From positions 62,001 through 126,000 of the forward strand of contig UCIV01000042.1 in assembly GCA_900472575.1 (NCBI GenBank): 64,000 nt of DNA, written 5' to 3'. Position numbers and translations under genes: made by a program. Each line of letters begins with the position of its first letter. The first letter of the stretch is position 1. The notes beneath the pieces are model-generated. The model did no database searches, was not told where the DNA came from, and was given only the letters and a program-made list of their open reading frames with translations. This stretch comes from Hyphomicrobiales bacterium (GTDB lineage: Bacteria > Pseudomonadota > Alphaproteobacteria > Rhizobiales > Rhizobiaceae). Positions 7,893 to 16,314 of this stretch are shown here, piece after piece.

Positions 7893-9068
7893 ATGAGTAT
7901 CGTGACATTGGAGCAGGTAGAGGCCCAGATCGCGCATCGTTTCGCGCTTCTGCGTTTCAAGCCGGAAATCGAATTGCTGTTCAGGCAGGATTATGTCGCG
8001 GAGCGCAATCGCCTCATCGGCATCTGGGCCGTGATCGGTCTTCTGATCTACGATCTGGTCTATTTCGGTGATCGGGCCATGATCCCCGATGTGTTGACCG
8101 AAGTAACGGCTCTCAGACTTCTCGTATTCACGCCTGTAGTCATCGCATCCGCCTTCGCGGTGCGCCATTGGCCGAGTTCACGTCTTTATGATGCCTTGAG
8201 CGTCCTGGTTGCCGTGCTGGGCGTCAGCCTGCCAATGGCGGCGGCCGTCGGTAGCCAGAGTTCCTACCTTCTGATCTAGCAGAACTACAACTCCGCGGCG
8301 TTCCTGTTTTTCGTCATCGCGCTTCGCCCCTTGTTTCCCGCCATGCTCGCAGGACTGGCGCTGATGTGCCTCTCGCATCTTTCTGCGGCCTATCTCACTG
8401 GCGCGTTCGACGCCGTTACCTTTGGCGGCATCGTCACGTTTTACCTGATGCTGTCGATATTCCTTGCCGCTGCCGCCTATTTTCTGGAGCGCACTGACCG
8501 ACGCAATTTTCTTAACCAGTTGCGTGCCGCACTTCTGTATCGACAGCTGGAGGTAAACTCCGAGCGAGACGAGCTGACCGGGCTTTTGAACCGCCGATCG
8601 CTGGCGCGTATCGGGCGTGAGAGCTGGAGCGCGGAAGCGGAGACGCCGGTCGTTTCCGCCATCCTGCTCGACATCGACCACTTCAAGCGATTCAACGATC
8701 TCTACGGCCATATCGATGGAGATGCCTGCATCCGCACGGTTTCGCAGCACATCTGTGCGACCGTGGGCAAGGCGAATTGCGTCTTCCGTTTTGGTGGAGA
8801 AGAGATACTGGTCCTATTGCCGGGTCAGACGTCTCTGCAGGCTCTGGCGACGGCTGAAAAGATCCGCAGAGCGGTTGAGGGGCTTGCTATCCCACATGGC
8901 AAGTCGGATCATGGTGTCGTGACCGCAAGTCTAGGCGTCGCTTCGGCCATGCCTGCGCAGATGGCGATCGAAAAGCTTCTCCAGCGAGCCGATGAAGCGC
9001 TTTACGAGGCCAAACACCGCGGACGCAATACGGTGGTTATCGCCGAAGAGCCACAGATCGCAGCCTAA
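7893..9068 (+). pseudogene. Membrane diguanylate cyclase (GGDEF) interrupted by an in-frame TAG
   Basis: Two halves in one frame are separated by a single TAG at 8277-8279. The first half (128 residues) carries hydrophobic helices. The second continues without overlap (QNYNSAAFLFFVIAL...) with more helices and then a complete GGDEF domain: DELTGLLNRRS, DIDHFKRFND and the active-site RFGGEEI. An intact protein would be about 391 residues and would make cyclic di-GMP from GTP. No good start with a ribosome site follows the stop; a TTG at 8331 is the first option. It is most simply a nonsense-mutated pseudogene; a sequencing error or amber readthrough would restore it. Confidence 0.85.
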
Positions 9069-9185
9069 ATCAGATACTACATCACGTCTTTTGGAGCTTC
9101 AGGGTCGTCTCAGGAGAAATCGATGCGGGCCTGTTCGCGATCCCGGCTCTTGGCCTTTGCCCAGCCAATCCCCATCTAGACCCCA

Positions 9186-9467
9186 TCACCAGCGTGTCGG
9201 TTCTCCCGGCGCTGCGGCTTCCACCGCGAGCGCGTGAAGACCGGCGTCCAGTTCAGGTTTCAAAAGAGCGTTGACCGCCCGGTGCCGGTCGATCCGGCTC
9301 ATGCCCGAAAATGCCGCTGCGACGATACGCACCCGCATATGTGTTTCGCCATCTCCGTCCATGCCCGGCTGGTGGCCGGCATGCTGATGGCTCTCGTTGA
9401 TCACATCGAGCCTTTCGGGTGTGAGATTATCGCGAAGCGCGGCTTCGATACGGGATTTGACGGACAT
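9186..9467 (-). CDS. bolA: BolA family protein
   Basis: This 93-residue BolA/IbaG-fold protein starts MSVKSRIEAALRDNLTPERLDVINESHQHAGH, which is typical of the family, and has the conserved SHQHAGH and C-terminal LKPELDAGLHALAVEA segments. BolA proteins pair with monothiol glutaredoxins in Fe-S handling and also act in morphology and stress control. I chose the ATG at 9467; the open frame extends upstream with no family similarity. It is convergent with the cyclase pseudogene and divergent from the J-domain gene. Confidence 0.9.
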   Translation of the reverse strand: MSVKSRIEAALRDNLTPERLDVINESHQHAGHQPGMDGDGETHMRVRIVAAAFSGMSRIDRHRAVNALLKPELDAGLHALAVEAAAPGEPTRW

Positions 9468-9572
9468 TTTTAGGCTCCGGTGGTCGGCGCAAGAGGGTGA
9501 TCCAGAAACCAGCAACAAACCGCTTTGTCAATTCTTGTTTGGCCCGATCTTGGGCCCCATAATGTGTGCCTC

Positions 9573-10202
9573 ATGAAGCTCGACTCCAAATATTTCGACC
9601 GTATCCGGACGCGCCGGAAAAGGCAGCAAGATGCCCCGCCGCAAGCGCCGACCTGCCAATGGGACGGGTGCGACAGGCCGGGTGTGCACAAGGCTCCGGT
9701 CGGGCGCAATGCCGAAGGCCAGTTCTTCATCTTCTGCTTCGAGCATGTGAAGGAATACAACAAGGGCTACAATTATTTCTCCGGCCTGTCGGATGGTGAG
9801 ATCGCGCGCTACCAGAAGGAAGCGATCACCGGTCACCGCCCGACATGGAAGGTTGGCGTCAACAAAGACGCCAAGGATGCTCCCATTCATTCGTCGGCAC
9901 GCTCGGGTTCGGCCTATACGCAGCAGCGTTTCAAGGATCCGTTCGGCTTTGTTGCGCAGGCGCGCGCCGGCGGCGGCGGTCGATACGAAACGCAAGGGCG
10001 CAAGCTGAAGACGCTGGAGGCAAAGGCTTTCAATACGATGGAACTCGGCGCCAACGCCACGTCGAGCGAGATCAAGGCCCGCTACAAGGAGTTGGTGAAA
10101 AAGCATCATCCGGACGCCAATGGCGGCGACCGCGGATCCGAAGAACGTTTTCGTGCGGTGGTGCAAGCATATCAGTTGTTGAAGCAGGCGGGTTTCTGCT
10201 AA
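9573..10202 (+). CDS. DnaJ (J-domain) family protein
   Basis: The 209-residue protein has a C-terminal J domain (about residues 150-209: FNTMELGANATSSEIKARYKELVKKHHPDAN) with the essential HPD tripeptide that stimulates DnaK-type ATPases. The N-terminal part contains CQWDGCDRPG and FIFCFEHVKEYN, a Cys/His-containing module also seen in rhizobial relatives. There is no G/F or zinc-finger domain, so it is a type III J-protein. ATG 9573 begins MKLDSKYFDRIR, as in relatives. The cobS gene follows after 61 bases. Clients are unknown. Confidence 0.88.
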   Translation: MKLDSKYFDRIRTRRKRQQDAPPQAPTCQWDGCDRPGVHKAPVGRNAEGQFFIFCFEHVKEYNKGYNYFSGLSDGEIARYQKEAITGHRPTWKVGVNKDAKDAPIHSSARSGSAYTQQRFKDPFGFVAQARAGGGGRYETQGRKLKTLEAKAFNTMELGANATSSEIKARYKELVKKHHPDANGGDRGSEERFRAVVQAYQLLKQAGFC

Positions 10203-10263
10203 GCCTCAAAAATCAAGGCAGCGATGATGATGGCCGGGCGGTTGCCCGTGCCCTGGAGTTATG

Positions 10264-11256
10264 ATGAGCAAGATTGACCTGGATATTACAAACCTCCCCG
10301 ACACCACCGTTTCCGTTCGGGAAGTTTTCGGCATCGATACCGATCTGAGAGTTCCCGCCTACAGCAACGGCGACCCTTACGTGCCGGACCTCGATCCGGA
10401 TTACCTCTTTGATCGCGATACGACGCTCGCCATTCTCGCAGGCTTTGCCCATAACCGACGCGTCATGGTTTCCGGCTTCCACGGCACCGGTAAATCCACG
10501 CATATCGAGCAGGTCGCCGCCCGCCTCAACTGGCCCTGCGTGCGCATCAACCTCGATAGCCATGTCAGCCGTATCGATCTCGTCGGCAAGGACGCGATCG
10601 TTCTCAAAGACGGCAAGCAGGTTACCGAATTCAAGGACGGCATCCTGCCCTGGGCCTACCAGCACAATGTCGCGCTCGTCTTCGACGAATATGATGCGGG
10701 TCGCCCCGACGTGATGTTCGTTATCCAGCGCGTTCTGGAAAGTTCGGGCCGCCTGACGCTGCTCGACCAGAGCCGCGTCATCCGTCCTCACTCCGCCTTC
10801 CGTATTTTCGCCACGGCAAACACCGTTGGCCTCGGCGATACGACCGGCCTCTATCACGGCACGCAGCAGATCAACCAGGCGCAGATGGACCGCTGGTCCA
10901 TCGTGACGACGTTGAACTACCTGCCGCATGAGAAGGAAGTCGATATCGTTGCCGCAAAGGTAAAATCTTTCGGCGCCACCAAGGAAGGTCGCGAGACTGT
11001 TTCCAAGATGGTCCGCGTTGCCGATCTCACCCGTTCGGCCTTCATCAACGGCGACCTGTCGACCGTGATGAGCCCGCGTACCGTCATCACCTGGGCGGAA
11101 AACGCCGAGATTTTCGGTGACGTGGCATTCGCATTCCGCATTACCTTCCTCAACAAGTGCGATGAACTGGAGCGGACCCTGGTGGCCGAGCAGTACCAGC
11201 GCGCCTTCGGCGTCGAGCTGAAGGAAAGCGCCGCCAACATCGTTCTGGGAGCATAA
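10264..11256 (+). CDS. cobS: Cobaltochelatase subunit CobS
   Basis: CobS is the AAA+ ATPase subunit of the aerobic CobNST chelatase, which inserts cobalt into hydrogenobyrinic a,c-diamide. The 330-residue sequence has Walker A (GFHGTGKSTHIEQ), Walker B (ALVFDEYDAG) and sensor regions (RIFATANTVGLGD). Two tandem ATGs exist; the second (10264) is better spaced from the upstream TGGAG and gives the usual MSKIDLD start. cobT follows after 19 bases. The cobN subunit is not in this window. Confidence 0.96.
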   Translation: MSKIDLDITNLPDTTVSVREVFGIDTDLRVPAYSNGDPYVPDLDPDYLFDRDTTLAILAGFAHNRRVMVSGFHGTGKSTHIEQVAARLNWPCVRINLDSHVSRIDLVGKDAIVLKDGKQVTEFKDGILPWAYQHNVALVFDEYDAGRPDVMFVIQRVLESSGRLTLLDQSRVIRPHSAFRIFATANTVGLGDTTGLYHGTQQINQAQMDRWSIVTTLNYLPHEKEVDIVAAKVKSFGATKEGRETVSKMVRVADLTRSAFINGDLSTVMSPRTVITWAENAEIFGDVAFAFRITFLNKCDELERTLVAEQYQRAFGVELKESAANIVLGA

Positions 11257-11275
11257 CGCAGAGGAAGCGAAGCCT

Positions 11276-13183
11276 ATGGCAGGTCGCGGAGATAATTCCA
11301 GGGGCAAGCCCGCCGGTCCGGTCGATACCGAGCCGATGCGGCGGGCGATAACCGGCTGCGTGCGGTCGATTGCCGGCAATCACGAGGTGGAGGTTTCCTT
11401 CGCCAACGAGCGTCCGGGACTAGCCGGCGAGCGTATCCGCCTGCCGGAAATTTCCAAGCGGCCAACCGCGCACGAGCTTGCCGTGACCCGTGGTCTGGGC
11501 GATTCCATGGCTCTTCGGATCGCCTGCCACGATAGCAACGTTCACGCGACGCTTTCGCCACAGGGGTCGGATGCCCGGGCGATCTTCGATGCCGTCGAGC
11601 AGGCGCGTGTCGAATCCATCGGTGCGCTTCGCATGTCCGGTGTCGCTGCGAACCTCAACTCGATGCAGGAAGAGAAATACGCCAAGGCGAATTTTTCGGG
11701 CATCGAGCGTCAGGAGGAAGCGCCGATCGGCGAGGCGGTCGCCATGCTGGTGCGCGAAAAGCTGACCGGCCAGAAGCCGCCGGAAAGCGCTGGCAAGGTG
11801 CTCGATCTCTGGCGTCCCTTCATCGAGCAAAATACCTCTACCGATCTCGATAACCTGAAAAACGTGATCGAGGACCAGCAGGCGTTTGCAAAGCTCGTCC
11901 GCCACATGCTGTCCTCCATGCAGATGGCCGAGGATCTGGACGGCGACGAGAACGAGCCGGAAGAGATCGAGAACCAGTCGGAAGAGGATCAGCCGAGCAG
12001 CGGCGAGACCGAAAACGAAGAGGTCGAGGAAGAGGCCGGCTCCGACGCAGCGCCCGCCGAGCAGAGCGAAGCTGCCGACGAGGAGATGGACGAAGGCGAG
12101 ATGGACGGTGCCGAAATGTCGGACGACGAAATGTCCGACGAGGCCGACGACCATTCCGAAACGCCCGGCGAAACCCGCCGGCCGAACAGCCCGTTCGACG
12201 ATTTCAACGAGAAGGTGGATTATCACATCTTCACGCAGGAATTCGACGAGGAGATCACGGCCGAAGAGCTTTGCGACGAGGCGGAACTCGATCGTTTGCG
12301 CGCTTTCCTCGACAAGCAGCTAGCGCATCTTCAAGGTGCGGTCGGTCGCCTGGCAAACCGACTGCAGCGCCGCCTGATGGCGCAGCAGAACCGCTCCTGG
12401 GATTTCGACTTGGAAGAAGGCTATCTCGATCCGGCACGCCTCGTGCGCCTGATTATCGATCCGATGCAGCCGCTCTCCTTCAAGAAGGAACGCGACACGC
12501 AGTTCCGCGATACTGTTGTCACTCTTGTGATCGACAATTCCGGTTCGATGCGCGGCCGGCCGATCACGGTTGCGGCGTCCTGCGCCGACATTTTGGCGCG
12601 TACGCTGGAGCGCTGCGGCGTCAAGGTCGAGATTTTGGGCTTCACCACCAAGGCGTGGAAGGGCGGCCAGAGCCGCGAAAACTGGCTGGCCAGCGGCAAG
12701 CCGGCTTCGCCCGGCCGTCTCAACGACCTGCGTCATATCATCTACAAGTCGGCGGATGCTCCGTGGCGTCGTTCGCGCCGCAATCTCGGCCTGATGATGC
12801 GCGAAGGCCTGCTCAAGGAAAACATCGACGGAGAAGCGCTGATGTGGGCGCATAACCGGCTGATCAACCGGCCGGAACAGCGCAAGATCCTGATGATGAT
12901 CTCGGATGGTGCACCGGTCGACGATTCGACCCTGTCGGTCAATCCGGGCAATTATCTGGAGCGGCACCTGCGCGCCGTCATCGAGCAGGTCGAAACCAAG
13001 TCTCCGGTGGAGCTGCTGGCGATCGGTATCGGCCATGATGTGACGCGCTATTATCGCAATGCCGTGACGATCGTCGATGCCGACGAGCTTGCCGGTGCGA
13101 TGACCGAGCAGCTGGCGGAACTGTTTGCCGACAAGTCGGCGGGCGGTGCCGCACGCGGCGGCCGCATGCGCCGGGCTGGCTGA
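11276..13183 (+). CDS. cobT: Cobaltochelatase subunit CobT
   Basis: CobT is the partner of CobS in the cobalt chelatase. This 635-residue protein has an N-terminal helical region, a central stretch very rich in Asp and Glu (about residues 220-300, bases 11930-12170) and a C-terminal von Willebrand A domain. The MIDAS motif DNSGSMRG (about residue 420) and the later MMISDGAPVDDST segment coordinate metal. The acidic linker is normal for the family. It is transcribed with cobS, and the next gene begins just after its stop. Confidence 0.96.
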   Translation: MAGRGDNSRGKPAGPVDTEPMRRAITGCVRSIAGNHEVEVSFANERPGLAGERIRLPEISKRPTAHELAVTRGLGDSMALRIACHDSNVHATLSPQGSDARAIFDAVEQARVESIGALRMSGVAANLNSMQEEKYAKANFSGIERQEEAPIGEAVAMLVREKLTGQKPPESAGKVLDLWRPFIEQNTSTDLDNLKNVIEDQQAFAKLVRHMLSSMQMAEDLDGDENEPEEIENQSEEDQPSSGETENEEVEEEAGSDAAPAEQSEAADEEMDEGEMDGAEMSDDEMSDEADDHSETPGETRRPNSPFDDFNEKVDYHIFTQEFDEEITAEELCDEAELDRLRAFLDKQLAHLQGAVGRLANRLQRRLMAQQNRSWDFDLEEGYLDPARLVRLIIDPMQPLSFKKERDTQFRDTVVTLVIDNSGSMRGRPITVAASCADILARTLERCGVKVEILGFTTKAWKGGQSRENWLASGKPASPGRLNDLRHIIYKSADAPWRRSRRNLGLMMREGLLKENIDGEALMWAHNRLINRPEQRKILMMISDGAPVDDSTLSVNPGNYLERHLRAVIEQVETKSPVELLAIGIGHDVTRYYRNAVTIVDADELAGAMTEQLAELFADKSAGGAARGGRMRRAG

Positions 13184-13187
13184 CCCA

Positions 13188-14177
13188 TTGTCAAAACTGT
13201 CGCACGCTCTTCTGGCCGGTGTCGTCCTTGCGATGATGCCGGCCATGTCATTTGCGCAGGATGCTGCGCGGGTGACGGCCAAGCCGATCTCGCAGTTCAA
13301 GCCTGGATTCGATCAGGCACGATTCGGACCGCTGGAGTTTATCGGCGGCATCGAGTTCAGCTCGAACGATAGCCGTGTCCAGTCGCTGTCCAGCATACGC
13401 TTCCGGTCGGATGGCGCGCATTTCGTTTCCGTTCTCGATACAGGCGAGTGGCTGACCGGGCAGATCGTGCGGGATGCAGCGGGCAGGTTGTTCGGGCTCT
13501 CCGATGTGGCCGTCAGTCCGATCCTGATGCGCGATGGCCGCGCTGGTTCGAAATCCGCATCGGATGCCGAAGGGCTGGCGCTGCGGGATGGCGAGGCATT
13601 TGTCAGCTTTGAACAGCAGCATCGGGTCGATGCTTATCCGGATCCCGGTTTCGAGACCTCGAAGTCCTCGCGCAACGTCAATTTCCTCATTCCGCGGCAG
13701 GAGCTTCGGCGCAATGCCGGGATCGAAACACTGGTTGCGTCTCCGGCTTCCAGTCCGCTTGCCGGCGGGCTTGTGGCGATTGCTGAGAGCAGCCGGGATG
13801 CGGCGGGCAATCTGCTTGCGGCGATCGTAGACGGGCCGCTGAAGGGGCAATTCACCGTCGTGCGCCACGACCCCTATGATGCGACGGACGGTGCCTTCCT
13901 GCCGGACGGCGATCTTCTGCTGCTGGAGCGCCGCTTCAGTTTCATTGGCGGGATGGGAATGAAAATCAGGCGGATCAAGGGCGCGGATATCCGTCCGGGC
14001 GCCGTGGTCGATGGCGAGGTGTTGATCGATGTCGGGGCAGATCATTCGATCGACAACATGGAAGGCATCGAAGTGGTGGCAGGGCCGGATGGCAGCCCAC
14101 ATGTCATTGTCATCTCGGATGACAACGGCCTATTTCTCCAGCGCAACCTGATGCTGGAATTCAAGCTCAGCCAATAA
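13188..14177 (+). CDS. Exported esterase-like activity of phytase family protein
   Basis: The product begins with a signal peptide (MSKLSHALLAGVVLAMMPAMSFAQ, cleavage near residue 24). It continues with a beta-propeller-like region matching the phytase-like/esterase-like family (EFIGGIEFSSND, DAEGLALRDG, LPDGDLLLLERRF, NMEGIEVV). The true substrate is not known for this family. I chose a TTG start at 13188, four bases after the cobT stop, since it places the signal peptide at the terminus; the frame is open upstream inside cobT. ATG 13233 would truncate the signal peptide. Confidence 0.72.
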   Translation: MSKLSHALLAGVVLAMMPAMSFAQDAARVTAKPISQFKPGFDQARFGPLEFIGGIEFSSNDSRVQSLSSIRFRSDGAHFVSVLDTGEWLTGQIVRDAAGRLFGLSDVAVSPILMRDGRAGSKSASDAEGLALRDGEAFVSFEQQHRVDAYPDPGFETSKSSRNVNFLIPRQELRRNAGIETLVASPASSPLAGGLVAIAESSRDAAGNLLAAIVDGPLKGQFTVVRHDPYDATDGAFLPDGDLLLLERRFSFIGGMGMKIRRIKGADIRPGAVVDGEVLIDVGADHSIDNMEGIEVVAGPDGSPHVIVISDDNGLFLQRNLMLEFKLSQ

Positions 14178-14201
14178 AAAAGGGAGCCGAAGGCTCCCTT
14201 T
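14175..14201. terminator. Bidirectional terminator between phytase-like gene and yhhQ
   Basis: A GGGAGCC/GGCTCCC stem (14182-14188 with 14192-14198, loop GAA) is flanked by an A-run on the left and a T-run on the right. It can therefore end transcription of both convergent genes. Confidence 0.8.
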
Positions 14202-14207
14202 GATGTT

Positions 14208-14849
14208 TCAGGCCGTTTTTGCCGCCGCTGGCGGCATCGGCTTCAGCACGTTCATCAGCGCGCCATAGGGCAGAAGCAGGACGACGCCGACGACGACCTT
14301 GACCACGAGGTCGCCGAGTGCCCAGGAGATCCAGCGCGGCGCTTCCGTGGACATGACGCCGAGGATAGGGGCGGGAGCCGTGGCGAAATCGAAATTCGGG
14401 CCGATGACGGCGAAGACCGGGGCAAACGCCAGCGAGAAGAACAGGACAGTGTCGATCACCGTGCCGATCATCGATGCGGCAAGCGGTGCCTTCCACCAGG
14501 TCTGGCGGCGGAGTTCGTTGAAGACCGAGATATCGAGAAGCTGGCCGATCAGGAAAGCGGTGCCCGACGCGATCGCGATGCGCGGTTCGGATAGCCAGAA
14601 GGAAAGCGCCACGCCGACGACAAAGCCGACGAACACGATGCGACGGGCAATCGCCGGACCGAACTGGCGGTTGGCAAGGTCGGTGACGAGGAAAGCGACG
14701 GGATAGGTGAATGCGCCCCAGGTGAGGATATCGCCGAGAGCGATGCCCCACAGAGTTCCGGTCAGGTGAAACTGGACGAGGATATTGGAGGCGACCACGA
14801 TGGCTGCCATCGCGAGCGAATAGATAAGGGTATAGCGTGCTACTTGCAT
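14208..14849 (-). CDS. yhhQ: Queuosine precursor transporter (YhhQ/COG1738, VUT family)
   Basis: This 213-residue inner-membrane protein has about six hydrophobic helices and conserved family segments: GDILTWGAFTYPVAFLVTDLANRQFG, SGTAFLIGQLLDISVFN and SMIGTVIDTVLFF. COG1738 proteins import queuosine precursors (preQ0/preQ1) for tRNA modification. The leader contains a probable preQ1-I riboswitch that reaches into the start codon, which strongly supports the substrate. gluQRS, which glutamylates queuosine-modified tRNA-Asp, occurs elsewhere in this window. Confidence 0.93.
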   Translation of the reverse strand: MQVARYTLIYSLAMAAIVVASNILVQFHLTGTLWGIALGDILTWGAFTYPVAFLVTDLANRQFGPAIARRIVFVGFVVGVALSFWLSEPRIAIASGTAFLIGQLLDISVFNELRRQTWWKAPLAASMIGTVIDTVLFFSLAFAPVFAVIGPNFDFATAPAPILGVMSTEAPRWISWALGDLVVKVVVGVVLLLPYGALMNVLKPMPPAAAKTA

Positions 14850-14875
14850 TTTTTTATCCTGGGGTATGCCACCAG
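14846..14875 (-). promoter_or_regulatory. Probable preQ1-I riboswitch controlling yhhQ translation
   Basis: On the minus strand the leader just before yhhQ can form the H-type pseudoknot of preQ1-I aptamers. P1 is CUGG (14875-14872) with CCAG (14862-14859). The loop begins with U and ends with C immediately before the 3' P1 strand, as in known aptamers. An A-rich tail (GAUAAAAAA) follows. P2 pairs loop GCAU (14869-14866 region) with AUGC at 14849-14846, which includes the yhhQ AUG. The SD-like AGGA overlaps the 3' side of P1. Ligand binding would therefore hide the ribosome site and start codon. P1 is only 4 bp; binding is inferred. Confidence 0.7.
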
Positions 14876-14889
14876 TTGCGGATAGGCCA

Positions 14890-14927
14890 AGAGAAAAGGC
14901 TTGCCCGGTATTATCCGGTCAAGCCTT
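14890..14927 (-). terminator. Rho-independent terminator downstream of rpmB
   Basis: AAGGCTTG (14896-14903) pairs with CAAGCCTT (14920-14927). The loop contains a second CCGG pairing, and the minus-strand transcript then runs into UUUUCUCUU. It lies 31 bases after the rpmB stop and before the yhhQ riboswitch, so yhhQ probably has its own promoter or depends on read-through. Confidence 0.8.
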
Positions 14928-14958
14928 CTCCAAAGCCGGTGAAGTGTTGAAGTCGCTA

Positions 14959-15249
14959 TTAAGCGGCTTCTGCAGTCTTCTTGGCGATCTGGCGACGCAG
15001 CAGACGAGCGCGCATCGACAGTTCGGTCTCGTCGGACTTCAGGAGGAAGGCATCGAGGCCGCCGCGGTGTTCAACCGAACGCAGAGCGTGCGCGGAAACG
15101 CGCAGGCGGAAGCGCTGGCCGAGAGCGTCGGAGATCAGAGTGACCTGGCACAGGTTCGGGAGGAACCGACGACGGGTCTTGTTGTTGGCATGGCTGACGT
15201 TGTTGCCGGTCATTACGCCCTTGCCGGTCAGTTCGCATACACGAGACAT
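14959..15249 (-). CDS. rpmB: 50S ribosomal protein L28
   Basis: The 96-residue protein begins MSRVCELTGKGVMTGNNVSHANNKTRRRFLPNL, the classic L28 start, and has the usual length for alphaproteobacteria. It is a structural component of the large ribosomal subunit. The frame is open upstream, but only the ATG at 15249 gives the family N-terminus. It has an AAAGGTGA ribosome site, a strong promoter at about 15342-15370 and a terminator downstream. Confidence 0.97.
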   Translation of the reverse strand: MSRVCELTGKGVMTGNNVSHANNKTRRRFLPNLCQVTLISDALGQRFRLRVSAHALRSVEHRGGLDAFLLKSDETELSMRARLLRRQIAKKTAEAA

Positions 15250-15341
15250 GGCATTCACCTTTGTTTTCTTCTGCAATCGGAGGCTCATCCGGACAATGTC
15301 CGGCACGCCGATCCAACTGGTCCTGATTGGAAAGTTGCGGT

Positions 15342-15370
15342 TCTATAGTCAGTGAGGCTCGGCGCGTCAA
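15342..15370 (-). promoter_or_regulatory. Sigma-70 promoter for rpmB
   Basis: On the minus strand TTGACG (15370-15365) is separated by 17 bases from TATAGA (15347-15342). This is a near-consensus promoter about 90 bases upstream of the rpmB start codon. The leader contains a small CCGGACA/TGTCCGG-like hairpin. Confidence 0.7.
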
Positions 15371-15492
15371 GCCAAAACCTCGGCTTTCGTACGTCTTTGC
15401 ACCGCGACTAACTGCAGCCATGGCTATTTTCTTGCCATGATGCGCCTCTTATATCGGATTCTTGGAATTCTCAAACCGGTCGCAGGCAAACC

Positions 15493-16263
15493 ATGTTCTC
15501 ATTCATCCGCCCGCTTGCGGGAGCTGTCTTCCTCTTTGTTGCAGGCACCTCATCGGCATGGTCTGCCGATAAACATGTCACCGATTACGATATCACTCTT
15601 GGTATCCTGCCGATCGGTACGGCGAGCTTTTCGAGTGAATTCGACGGTAACGGCTACAAGATCAACGGCATCTTCAAGTCAGGCGGCATCGTCAACGTGA
15701 TCAAGAAGGTGTCGGCCGAGACGAACGTGGCAGGACGGATCGAGGGGGATCGCCTGCAGGCCAACCGATACAATCTGGTCTACAAGTTGGGGAAACGGAC
15801 GCGGATCTATGATGTCGTCTATACCAACGGCAATGTGACGGACACGACGATTACGCCGCCACCGCGCCGCAAGGCGGAAAACTGGGTGCCTGTCACGCCA
15901 CAGGACCTGCGTTCGGTGCTGGATCCGTTGAGCGGGCTGATCTTCCCGGAGGGGGCGACCGTTTGCCCGAGCCGCGTGCCGGTTTATGACGGGGAATCGC
16001 GGATGGACCTGCTGCTCAAGCGGGAAGGGACCAAGCCCTATGAGACCAAGGGCTTCAAGGGCGAAACCATCGTCTGCACTGTCCGCTACCAGCCGAAATC
16101 CGGTTACCGTAAGGGACGCGATGACATCGAGTATCTGCAGAAGACCCCGATGGAAGTGTGGTTTGCCAAGGCAGACGGGTCCAATGTATATGCCCCGATC
16201 TATGCCCGTATCCCAACGAGGATGGGACCGCTCTATATAACGGCCGCCCGATACGGCGGCTGA
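15493..16263 (+). CDS. DUF3108 domain-containing exported protein
   Basis: The 256-residue protein has an N-terminal signal peptide (cleavage near AWSA, residue 24). It is followed by a DUF3108 domain characterised by DYDITLGILPIGTASFSSEF, repeated beta-strand patterns and late segments such as EVWFAKADGSNVYAPIYARIPTRMGPL. It should be periplasmic. No biochemical role is established for the domain. It is divergent from rpmB, a conserved rhizobial arrangement, and is followed by a YddG-like exporter gene 51 bases later. Confidence 0.85.
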   Translation: MFSFIRPLAGAVFLFVAGTSSAWSADKHVTDYDITLGILPIGTASFSSEFDGNGYKINGIFKSGGIVNVIKKVSAETNVAGRIEGDRLQANRYNLVYKLGKRTRIYDVVYTNGNVTDTTITPPPRRKAENWVPVTPQDLRSVLDPLSGLIFPEGATVCPSRVPVYDGESRMDLLLKREGTKPYETKGFKGETIVCTVRYQPKSGYRKGRDDIEYLQKTPMEVWFAKADGSNVYAPIYARIPTRMGPLYITAARYGG

Positions 16264-16314
16264 GAGCGTGTGTCGTACTCGCGGCAACGTGGCCAATAAA
16301 GAGGGGAACTGAGG

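Noticed and set aside
10200..10263. Cobalamin riboswitch before cobS
   Set aside because: The gap is only 61 bases and has no B12-box-like sequence.
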